Assembly (NCBI GenBank): GCA_964035545.1
Contig: OZ037765.1
Location: 16,116,698 to 16,176,697 of the forward strand
DNA: 60,000 bases
Direction: 5' to 3'
Source: Bugula neritina
Taxonomy: Eukaryota > Bryozoa > Gymnolaemata > Cheilostomatida > Bugulidae
The notes beneath the pieces are model-generated. The model saw nothing but the letters and a program-made list of their open reading frames with translations, had not been told where the DNA came from and did no database searches. A program made the position numbers and the translations under genes. This document shows positions 39,094 to 50,448 of this stretch, piece by piece (position 1 is the first letter of the stretch; each line of letters opens with the position of its first letter).

Positions 39094-41948
39094 TGTCAAT
39101 TTTATAAAGAGCCGCTACATACAATTCCTTATGTGTTGTATCTGTACATGTATTAATCAGGTCCTTGCTGAGGTTCCCACACAAAAAATTGCTTACTTTA
39201 TTACCATTTGTCAAAATAATTTGTTTTGAACTTTAAATTTCTGCAAATAACACGTGCATGAATAATACACATACATCGGAAAAAATTAAATAGGAGGAGG
39301 GTGGAGGTCAGGGAAAATAGCAGCTCACTTTCTGAAACTACTGAGGTGAATAATGGTAATGGGTATATCATAATTTGTGTGTTTTAACCTATGGAACTTA
39401 TGTCAAGCTCTTTTACATCGTATATGTCATTGAATGTAATGTAATAGTAAGGTAGGGAATGGAACACAGTCAAGTTTGGGGGACCCTAAGAAAGATTGGA
39501 TCAACACATTATCAGCATGATATTCTACACTAAAAATATGAATAAACCATAAGTTGATGAAATATTTCTGGTGCAGCAAGAGATTGAGAGATATAAGCAA
39601 TTTAAAATTATCAGAAGGTGTGATAGAGCAAGTTGGTTTGGAAGAATGAGGATTAAATTGAATTACTGATGAAATACTTGCTGACCACCTAGGCATGAGC
39701 AAAAACTTTGCATGATTCCTTGATTTTTGAGATTCTGATCGAATATATAGGGCATATAACTTTTGATACACATGACTAGCTGAATGTTTAGGTCTTTATT
39801 GACTCATGTTTTCTTACTATTGTCATAGGACTTTACCATTTCCAGTATTTCCAAGATTATGCCTTTCCTCTAGACTCCAGAGCCTTTTTAACTTCACACA
39901 TGGATTGTTTATTTAACCAGCAAAATATGTGCTGATATTTCGACTTGTCAACATCAAAACATTTAGTGGTGCATATAACTGCAACATCCAACTTTTTATT
40001 TAACAATATTCATTATATAATTTATAACTCAACTGGAACAGCACTAAGAGGTACCGATCAATTAGTATGACTATGGATGGCAGCTAATATAGTTGAAAAG
40101 TGTTAACAATAATTTGTAAGTTATAACCATTGAAATACAACTCTGAAGTTTTATTTCAGTCATTCAGTGGTTACATAATCTACGTCTGGAGAGCAGTGCA
40201 AACTTGAAACAAATCTAATTAAATTATTCAATTTGCCCCAGCTGCTATGATTCCAGATAATCTCCAAGCATCTTAAATCTATAAGCTATGGCATTTGTGG
40301 TATGAGTCATGAGATAATATTGACATTACTGTAGCTTCAGCAAAGAGGCACCAACACTGCAAAACAGTTTTCTCCAGGGATCTGTCCAAGTCAGTAGCTC
40401 AAAGGTCTCTACAGAGACTGGGTTAAACTCCTGCTCAGTTAATACAGCTTAACTAATGTGCCTATTGTCCAAGGACTGCATGCCCAACATATTACCCACA
40501 TTGAAATATAACTTGGTGATTACCTACCCATATGCTGCACACCTCTTTTCATTCTACAGCGATCCAGTGTCATGATCGCGCGGAGTAAGTTAAAGGAATG
40601 CTATTTTTATTTTGAAAGTTGCTCATAAACTTTGGCATTAACTCCTCTCTGCAGAAATTTGCAAAAGTCAAGAAAAAGTTAATTAGGAGTTGTCTTTTTA
40701 AGAGTAGAAAGCTTTGTATGGAGTGACCAGAAGAATGCGTGGGTGTTCGTTCAATACAACCCGAACGAGAATTCATTCGAAGCATGGAAACGCAATGTAC
40801 ATACAAATCATAGAACTGCTTTTTCCAGCGTTCGTAACAACCGTAGCCCGTAGGTAACTCACAGGACGTCAATGCGTAATTTAGTACATGTTTGCGTTCG
40901 ATGAAAACAATGTCAATCAGTTATAGTAGCGACTTAGACCTGTGAATCAAAGGGTTCATAATTAAATTTTTTCATTATCATTATGATTATAAATATTGAT
41001 ATTTCGTTTTAATTTTACAGTGACGATAATTAAGGTTTTTATATTCATGTTGAATTTGATGTTCGTGTTGAAGTTGAACCTAAAAGTTTAAGTTATCAGT
41101 TATAATATTTTATTATAAACATTCAGTTTTACTGTTCAGCTTCACAGCCGAAGCGGAAGTGTTATTCACGGCAATACAAGAAAAATAACTATGATTATGA
41201 GGTTAGAATTAGTAAATATAAAATAATATCAATTGTAATAGTGTTTAATGATAATCTTGTAATCTATCATAATGATGATGATTCTCACAACGGTGATCAT
41301 CATAAATTAAAATAAAGAAAATATTAATATAATTTACAATTGGTGAATTAGTCAATTACTGTAACTCAGTGTTAGTGTAACTGCAAGTGCATCGGTATAC
41401 TTTCACTTTGACTTACAGTTACAGTAAGTGTAACACTAACTGTAAGTGTAACAGTGTTGAGTGTTACACTTTGACTTGCTGTTAGCGTCAGTGTAACGGT
41501 ACTCTGTAGGGCGTAGGCGTAGCACTAGTTGAGTCTGTAGTATAACTATAAGACATAAGATAAGTTAAACTTAATGTAATAAGTATTACTAATAATATAA
41601 TAGTATTACTGTTACTGTTAGTATTAACTATTATAATAATAATTATAATTAGTAATTACTATTAACTTTAAGAATTATTATTATAATCATTAATCTAATC
41701 ATTCTGATATTGATAACAGATAATCATAATGATTATCAAATATGAAATATCATTATGATTATGGTTATCACATTGACCTTTAATTTTATGCTTTAGCGGT
41801 TAACTTAGTTTGAATTCAAATTTATGATAAATATTATAATTATTACGAGTCTCTGTAAGTGTAACACTAACTGTAAAAGTCAAAGTGTAACTTGATTAAA
41901 TTTAATATTCTGGTTATGCCCATTATGGTTATGATTATTAAGGTTTCT
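39094..41948. other. Intergenic sequence; CpG-containing patch and cryptically simple DNA
   Basis: No exon can be supported. About 40560-40920 has more CpG than its surroundings (for example GATCGCGCGGAG) and could be a promoter or 5' UTR area for paxillin, which starts coding 2 kb further on; this is inference. About 40970-41930 is low-complexity, with recurrent GTGTAACACTAACTGTAAG-like words in both orientations and long runs built from ATTAT/ATGATT. Confidence 0.4.
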
Positions 41949-42228
41949 GGTAAAAATGGCACCAGTAATAATGACACAACTAACATAGTAGGTAAAAATG
42001 GCTCATTTTTTAATATTATGGTTTGAAGTGGGGGTTGAGTGTTTCGAATGGGGGTGGGGTTTAGGAATGAGGGTTTGAGTTTGGGATTGGGGTTTAAGGG
42101 TTTGAGTTTGGGGTTTAGGAAAATTTGACATCAGTGTGCCATTTTTTCCTACTTTTCCATCTGTGCCCTTATTACCACTGAATTGAAACTATTATAGTTC
42201 AATGTTTATTACCTGTGCCATTTTTACC
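41949..42228. mobile_element. Small inverted-repeat element with G-rich core
   Basis: The ends GGTAAAAATGGCACCAGT (41949) and, inverted, GGTAAAAATGGCACAGGT (42228) match over most of 18 bp. A second internal pair of AAAAATGGC blocks follows. The core at about 42028-42125 is G-rich on this strand, with GGGGTTTAGG- and GGGTTTGAGTTTGGGG-like words. No protein is encoded and no target duplication is clear. Confidence 0.5.
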
Positions 42229-43032
42229 TAAAATTGATTATTAGTTATTTAACATTTTAATGAAGATAATCATTATGATTATAATTGTTATAGTAAACTT
42301 AGAGTCACAGAACCTTGAATAATTTTAGTTGTTGACTACAAAATTTGAAATTCCCTAACTCATTTCAATATACACATGAACTCAACATGCTCTCCTCTTA
42401 CATTTACAGTCACCGGAGACAACATCTACTACTGCATCGTAGTAGCTTGGGCACTCAATGAATTTGTATTAGCCATATGATATATGTGCTGATTAACTAT
42501 GGCAATAAGTTTTATTAGGCCATACTAATTGGAGGCTATTGTTACTTAATATTTTAGCTCACTGCTATTCCACTGCTGGAATAAATTTGTTTTTACACAT
42601 TAAACTGCAGTAGTGGATTAAAATTAGATTTTTCAATTGTTTGCATAAGAGCACACACAGGCTTTTCAAAAAATTTTCTATGCTGCTCCTGGGCATAGTA
42701 TAAGTGTTTTTATTTCAGGTTTTTGTTATTTGGACAAGTTTTGATGATTACAATAAATATGTTAATCATTTAGATTTTAGAGAATAGCTTTAGCTGCAAA
42801 GTATTTGTAAAAGTGGAATAAGTTTTATATACTGCAGAAGATGCTTTCAGTGATTTTAGGGCAGAATAAATTGTAAAAACTTTTTCTATTTGGTATGATT
42901 CTAAAAAACTGATTTTAGAAATAATAAACTGGCTTTTCGTTTGTTTTATATATATATTTCTTTTATATAGGTGTGAAACAGAGTTTACCTGATTTTCAGA
43001 ATATCTATACAGAATATAAAATCTTCATAGCT

Positions 43033-46000
43033 ATGGATAGCTTAGGTTTGTTATATATTTTATACATTTCATCGACAGTTGCAATAGGGAATTTTGAACC
43101 ATTTCTTCTTGCACTGAAAATTTGAAGAGTATAATGAAGATTTTATAATGTTGCTTTTATCCTGTGTACTTGGTTCATTTTACTTAAATTAGTACATACT
43201 GGAAATCTCAAGTTTTTAGCTATTTTTTACAATTTAGCCGCTAATGAACATGGGTTTTTGCCCAAAACTAGCAAAATATCAATAAATACACCTAAATAAT
43301 CAAGGTTCTTTTTAATTTTGCTTGGTTTTCCATGTTTTTTCTAATTACAGCTACTTTTGATTGCAGACCGTTACGGTTATTTCGCAGTCCAAATAAGCTA
43401 AATAAATAGGCACAAAACATCATGCAAAATTAAGAAGGACCTTGATTATTTAGGTGTATTTCTTGATGTTTCACTAACTTTGGGCAAAAACCCATGTTCA
43501 TTAGCAGCTAAATTGTGAAAAATAGCTAAAAACTGGAGATTTGCAGTGTGTACAAAATTAAGTAAAATGGCCCACTTATTATTTCAGATGAGCTGTTAGC
43601 TGACCTACACAGTGCTACAAATTATATTAAGAATGAACAACAATCTTTCGCACCAACTCCAGGCAGTAATTTAAGTTCATTGTCTACATCTGCATTAGAT
43701 GGACATAATCCTAAACATTATGTTGGTGACACACCACACCACCAGTTTTATAGCAATGATCAGCAATTATCTTCTCAGCGATTTAGTCCAAAAGGCAGGG
43801 TTAACACAGCTTCGGTGTCCAATAGGAATAGTGACAGGTATAGTGCTAGCTCTAATGGCTCTGGAGATATGCCTGCTCCCCCATTACCTCCTCCACCTAG
43901 TAGGGATGTCATAGAGGAAGCTAATATGGGCTTCAGCAGTGAGGTATTCATATATTTACCTATATGTGTATATAATATACTCACTTCTCATAATTAGAAA
44001 ATATTTTGGTAATTTCTTATTTATATCTTGCCTTTAGAGAACTTGCAAGTAATTGCATGCATGCAAGAGTCACTTTTTCTTTAGCCACTGTATGAGATGC
44101 AGAACTTGTCCTCCCGTGTACAGGATACTTCTCCCTCTAACCCTTGCCAGGATAATGCCGGTGGCTACTCTTACCAGACCAACAACCATCACAATCACTC
44201 AACTCTTGGGGCTAACCTTTCAGAGCTAGACTATCTCCTCCAAGACCTCAACTCTGTTCAGTTTCTAGAAGAAATCAACCAACCTGCTACCAGTAAGTAT
44301 GACATGTTGCATTCAGTTTCGAAGTGACATGTAAAATTATTTTGTAAAAATAAGCAGGTGTTGTATATGATAATATGCTACCTGCGCATGCCTAGAAGAA
44401 GCCAGTGGTTGTATCTTGCATTCAAAAGTTTTTAGGTGGTATAGCATTGCAGTAAAGCTACTGAACTGATCTGATTCCACAAATCATACCAGTATTGGTT
44501 GCTGGACAACCTATAGGATCTATTTAGGATTCAAAAAGCGTTTTCTTTAATAAAACTGAATGTCTGTTTCATTATCTATATTTAGATATAAAGTGAAAAT
44601 GCAGCCCACAATTTATTGTGGACATAAGTTTCAGAGTTGGTAATTGTAGAGATTGCCTCTCTTATGTGTTTAATACATGACTAATGTTGAAGGTGGTGTG
44701 GAAGATGGTAGTGTTTTGTCTGATAAGACTGTCTCTTCAGCTAAAGTTCCCCCTCCTACTCTTCCTAAGCCTACACAGAAATCTTTACCCTCTTCCAGTA
44801 ATGTTCATTTTAACAGTGCAGAAGACTTGGAAAGGTAGGCTTTGCTGCAATTATAAGAAAATAACTTATTGCAGGTGTAGAATATGTGTAGTATAATGCA
44901 ATATTTTGTATTAGTAATGGTTACAACACTGGCCTATCCTGGCTAGATATTTGCTAGATAATTTTCCAATCCTGGCAGAGTGCTTATTTTGTTAGAACAA
45001 ATACAGTGAAAAGTAGGGGTAATGCAGCCATGTTTTGATGTCCAAAAAGTTATTGTCTTTGGCTGTATTCAAAATGCTGTGTTCTAAATGTGCTAATTCT
45101 GGATCTGCACGTCTACGCAGTATGCACTTAGCAGTTCCACAGCTGATTACACTTTTCTGTTGGATTGTGAGTCATGTGGTTGAAGTTCCAAGTTTTGCTG
45201 AATGTAAAGAATGAGGATGAAATAACTTGTGTACCATTGTCTGATTGAACAATTTGGAGAATGTCTAGTCTACTGAAGCAATTTTAAACTTTACTGACTA
45301 TTTTCACTGTTCCTTTGCTTCATAGACTCTCATATTCAAAATAGTCTACTGCAGCTAGATAATGGTTACCATGTTGTTAAAAAGATCTACTTCAACTTTA
45401 GTCATGGTGTTGTAGGTAACGAATGGGACCAATCCGAGTATTACATACATTTTCATGTATGGAGTCATTTGTTTTACTAATTTTTTAGTTTATGACTTTA
45501 TGATAAATATTTCCTACTGTCTAATCCCTAGGCTAATACAAGAAGAATATTTACCTTATCACTTCCTATTTCGTAGGGATTCAAATCAGTTGATGCAGTG
45601 TTGGTGGTTTATCTGTGTTAATGTATTACTTATGTAGGCAGCAGGTACATGCATCCTCTGCTACACAAGAACTGGAGCATCTGATGGACTCGTTATCTCA
45701 GTTTCAGGTTGGTTAAATCTCTCCATCTACTTAGTATGTTACTGCCATGGCAAGCCTGTGTTTCAGTATTCTCTAAAGTCAAATATAATCATACATTGTT
45801 ATTATTCAACACTATAATATATCTGCCCAGTGATCATTTCAAGGGGCTTATGTGGCATTTAATTTTGTATACAAAAGTTGAACCTCTGCTAATACTTTTT
45901 TCTCCTATATTATTATTAGTTAAATTTAAAGCTGTTACCAAGCACGTATTGCTTCAAATTTATATATATTCGTTTTTGATGTGTTCTTTTGAATCTTTCT

Positions 46001-49000
46001 GGTAATGCTATTGAGTTTTCTCAGTAGGAGACTTCAAGGAGATAGAAGATAGCTGTTGTACATTTGATTGTTACTTTCTACTTTAATATAAGGTTTCAAG
46101 ATAATAAATTGCAAATATATATGCTATTTTTTATATTATTGCATTTATGTTACCTACCAAATAATTATATAATACAAGTCAGCGCTTGTTCATTAATAGA
46201 TTGGGACTAGCGCCCCAATTCCTTCTGAGCCGGCCCCTTTAGTTGCCGCCGAGTCAAAGCCATCAGAGCTTGACAATATGCTTGGGAATTTGGAGCTGGA
46301 CATGAAAGGACAAGGGGTCTCCCTGCTGACAAAAGGCCTTTGTGGGGCTTGCTGTAAACCCATTGTCGGACAGGTTGGTGAATTCTTCTTTGTGTACCAC
46401 ATCTTATAGCATTGTTGCATCGAATTGAGTTATGGTGATGGAGTTTTTTTTATAATAAGAGACATTTATTTTGTAAAAACATTTAACAAGTTTGTTTCAA
46501 ATATTGTGCAACTGTTCCTGCATGTGCATCATGATCCTCAATTATAAGCTATTGTTATGTATATTATGACAGTCTCGTTGTTTTTTCTCTACTGCAGTAT
46601 TTATGTTGATCCTAATAACTTACCCCCAGCACCACTTGGAAATTGAATATATATTTAATTAAATGTTTGCAATTTCCTAAACCATTGTGTTTATGATTAT
46701 CGTAGAGTGGTTACAAAACACTTTAGCTCTGTATCATTGGATTCAAAATTGTTTTTACTCTGTTGTGTGTGTTATTTTAAAAAATCAGCAGTTGCATACA
46801 TAATTGTCTCTTTTGAAAATTTTATTAGTTAGAGTTACAAAAACCACATTGACCACTCTGCAACTTTTATTAAGAAAATACCTGTTAGTGTGTCTTCAAC
46901 AGTAACCAAGGTGATTAGGCAGCTTAGTTGTATTGTAATTTGATTAACTAAAAATTGTTCTTAATTCTTATTAGTTGCTTTGTCAGTAATACTCAAATTA
47001 AATGCAAATATTTTAGGGATAACAGTCTTTTGTGAGACTATCACTAAGCAGATTTTAGTACATAATATATATTTATATTTCCTGTGTGTCAACTCTTTTT
47101 TTTCTGTAAAATAATTGCCCCCCACCCGGATTCGAACCACAGACTTCTGGCTTGCAATCAGGTGCGCTAATTACACCACGGGGGGGGGGGGGGCTGCTCG
47201 GTAAACTCAACACTACATCCCACCCAGTTCTCAAAAACTCCACCGGCCTCTCTTTCTACTACAGTCTTCAGGCTCTCCTGGCCACTCAACTCCCTTGGAG
47301 TCTATTACACATCACTAAAGGCCGAAATAGCTTGTAAAATAATTGACCCCATCTGGCACTTGCAAGCAGGTGCGCTAACCAATTACACCACAGGGGCTGC
47401 TGAGTTAACTCAACACTACAATTCTTTTTGTGCTAAACATATTCAAGTAGCAGGGAAATTTTGGGAGAACAAAACAGCAGCCTTGGAATCTTTGTGTCAA
47501 AAATGTTTATATATTTAAATTTTACTACAACCTCTAGCATAACTCTGCTTAATGTAATGGGCACAATAAATTTTTGATCAGGAAAAAGCCTATCAGTCAC
47601 CATCCATTATCTTTTCTTGAATTATGATTAGAATCCTTAACGTTGAGTTGATCACTATGTTATCATGTTTCGGTATCTAAAATGTAATATATTTACAGTT
47701 TGTTTGGCAATAGTGAGCTCTGTAGAACCTTGTTTGGAAATATGCAAGATAACTTTGAGAAACCTACACAGGAAAAAAAATTTAAGGTGTAAATTGAATA
47801 TTCAAGAACTGAAAATGAAAAGTTTCAAAACATTTGAGATGAATATCCTTACTCGCTTAAATGAAACTTGTTATTCCATGATAGTTGTTAAGTTTGACAG
47901 CTTTTTATGACCACTGCAGGTGATAACAGCTTTGGGCAAGATATGGCACCCTGAGCACTTTTGCTGTTTCAGCTGCAAGGAAGAACTGGGGACTAGAAGC
48001 TTTTTTGAGCGAGACAGCATGCCTTACTGTGAGCCTTGCTACCATCGATTGTTTGCTCCACTTTGTGGAAGCTGCAACAATCATATACTTGACGTGAGTC
48101 ATCATGTGCTTTTTGTTTCCATTCTATCTCATCCTTCCTGGCTTACATTTTTAAAGTTCTCATCACATTGAGGGTGTACACATCTCAAGTTCAATGAATT
48201 GTTCCCGGTTGGAAACTTTACCTGTACTGTGGTAGTTGTGGTGATGATTATTTCACAAAAATATTTATATAAAATAATCCATGCTAACTGGGAAGTTCAA
48301 TTTTTAACTTTCTGTGCATTAGTTTTTTTATTAAACCTATATATAGATTGCAAATGAACTAACTGTTGGTTTCTATTTACAGAAATGTGTTACTGCTATG
48401 GACACTACATGGCATATTGAGTGCTTTGTCTGTGAGCATTGTGGGAGAATGCTCAATGATGAAGGGTTTCATGAGAGAGATGGGAAACCTTATTGTGGGC
48501 AAGTATAAAAATTGTAGATCGTTGATCGTCTTAATGCAACTGTGCGCTGTTGACTTACAGATTCATTACCTTTTAAAATGGCAAGTCCTATTTTACCGCT
48601 AGAAAGTGAGCTTCCGGATTAATATGATTTCAATGGGTTTCAGTAAGACTGGGTACTGGAATGTGGGAAATTAACTGAAACTCTTCATTTTTTAAACGAA
48701 AGTCAAAACTCATTTTTAAAGTTTTTATAGTTGTTGCAAATTTTAAATGATTTCTAAATTATTACACTTTACCGTATATGTACTTGAAACTGTTAGTAAT
48801 AAAATGTTAATACTTTTGAAGATAGTTCGTATTATGTTGTCAGCTAGAAAAGTTCAGGTGATTTGCTACTTAAAATTTTCTCATATTGTCTTCTGTTGCA
48901 CACACTAATGTATTTATAATGTCCTTATACATTTTTTGATTTCTTTTATTTCAGGCAAGATTATTTTGAGATTTTTGCCCCAAAATGCTCAAGGTGTGAT

Positions 49001-50448
49001 CAGCCTATTATAGAGGATTTCATATCTACATTGAACTCTCACTGGCATACTAAGTGTTTCAAGTGCATGGTAAGTATTATGGGGTTACACTATTTCAGAT
49101 TACTTTACTTTATAGATTCAAACTGCTATTCATTAAACTAAGTATGTTGATTTTAAATTCAACCTATCCACAAACATCTCTTGTCACGTGGAAGCAAATA
49201 GTTTATTGGCCATGGCCATGTAGTAGCAATATGGTTTCTGTGTGCAAAGGAAAGAACAGTGACAGGGGGCAGGTAGGACATATGCTTTTAAATGAAACTC
49301 TGTGGTATGAAATCTGGATATTGGACTGAGCACCTGCACTGAATGATCGTTTTTAACTGCTACAAACTACCACCTCACAAGTGCTTACAAAGTCCAACTA
49401 GATATTGTCAGTTACCAGGTTAACGTATTTTTCAGTATTGAGATTATAGGCTCATTCGCCAGTCCTAAATTCACTATGTAAAACATGCCCAGAATAACTC
49501 AACTGTGAGTGTGGAGAACAGCTTTGGACTATTAATGTAGGTCAATCAGTCAGCCAAGCTGCACTGCAGACCTTCTTCATATGATAATAAGAGCAGAATC
49601 TTTTAATGTCCAGAGATGTTTTCCAAGTTTGTTCTCATGTGTCTTGCAACATAATGCTTGGTTTGATTATCAGAGTAGATATTTTTTCTTTGTGCAATGC
49701 TCATATATTGGTTCAGTCATTTAAATTTTCAGCCTTTACTTTGTTGTTTCTTCACTTGTGTTCACCAATTTTCCACTGGTCTCTTTTATTGATTTGGGTG
49801 CCTTCGTGATTTGTTTTTATTCAGGTGAGGCTTCTGTGACTACTGACTAGGATCACTTGTTTTAATTGCCGTATGTAATATTGCCTTTTGCTCCTGATAG
49901 GCTACTTGTTTCCTTTTCTCTAAAGATCATCTCCTCAAGTTACACTTTGTATTTGATCAAGTTACCATCAACCTCTATTCCTATTCATGATTGATGATTT
50001 AATGTGCATATTATTTCAGTTACATAATACCAGATAAGCTTAGCTTGTGCAGGCTATATTCAGAAAATTTGTTAAGTGTTTACTTAGTTAAGACCACTAC
50101 ATCTTATTTGTAGTGCAAACTAACTTTATTGTTCTTGTAAACTATCCTTATATATCCTATTAAAATATCTGGTTGTTGTAGGAATGTGGGGTAATACTGG
50201 CTGGTGGAAGCTTTTATGATCATAATGGTGAGCCTTATTGTGAGACTCACTACTACGCTAAAAGAGGCTCCCTGTGTGCTGGTTGCCAAAAACCAATAAC
50301 GGGTAGATGTATTACTGCCATGTCGAGAAAATTTCATCCCGAGCACTTCACCTGTGCTTTCTGTTTAAAACAGCTCAACAAAGGCACATTCAAAGAGCAA
50401 AATGATAAGCCATACTGTCATCCATGTTTTGTAAAACTATTTGGTTAA
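43033..50448 (+). CDS. PXN: Paxillin
   Basis: Ten coding exons: 43033-43045, 43588-43943, 44085-44292, 44693-44834, 45638-45707, 46200-46373, 47920-48093, 48383-48498, 48955-49069, 50182-50448. They make 544 residues; human paxillin is 557-591. Paxillin is a focal-adhesion scaffold that binds FAK, vinculin and ARF-GAPs through LD motifs and is targeted by its LIM domains. The first exon is only 13 nt and encodes MDSL, completing LD1 (MDSLDELLADL) across the splice. LD2 ([11 protein letters not shown], about 168-178), LD4 ([12 protein letters not shown], 251-262) and LD5 ([13 protein letters not shown]) follow. A proline-rich segment (PAPPLPPPP) is in exon 2. Four C-terminal LIM domains (about 311-541) keep their zinc-binding Cys/His and end KLFG. 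No LD3 and no YxxP motif are visible. The intron after 48498 starts GC rather than GT. ATG 43033 is supported by the LD1 match. Confidence 0.95.
43172..43573. mobile_element. Foldback element in paxillin intron 1: ~150-bp inverted repeats
   Basis: The left arm (43172-43321) and right arm (43424-43573) are inverted copies with few mismatches, separated by about 102 bp. Shared segments include TTTTTAGCTATTTTT, GCTAATGAACATGGGTTTTT and ACACCTAAATAATCAAGG. A possible 4-bp target duplication, ACTT, flanks the element (43168-43171, 43574-43577). The right arm ends only 14 bases before the exon 2 splice site. In RNA it would make a long hairpin. Confidence 0.85.
47104..47423 (-). repeat. Two copies of a tRNA-like (SINE-like) sequence in a paxillin intron
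   Basis: On the minus strand both copies contain GTGGTGTAATT...TAGCGCACCTG, a box-A-like head with an anticodon-like TTGCAAG loop. The copy at 47104-47217 also has GGTTCGAATCC, a good RNA polymerase III box B. The copy at 47333-47423 has lost it by a deletion. Both share the flanks CTGCT...AACTCAACACTACA and TGTAAAATAATTG, so the whole unit is duplicated. The acceptor stem does not fold well enough for a working tRNA, so I call this a tRNA-derived repeat. A run of about 14 G lies within the first copy. Confidence 0.55.

Noticed and set aside
39427-39771. 114-residue minus-strand frame
   Set aside because: No domain, low-complexity composition, and no splice or start context; most likely chance.
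47150-47218. Functional tRNA gene
   Set aside because: Box A and B are visible on the minus strand, but acceptor and T stems pair poorly and a G run interrupts the 5' end.
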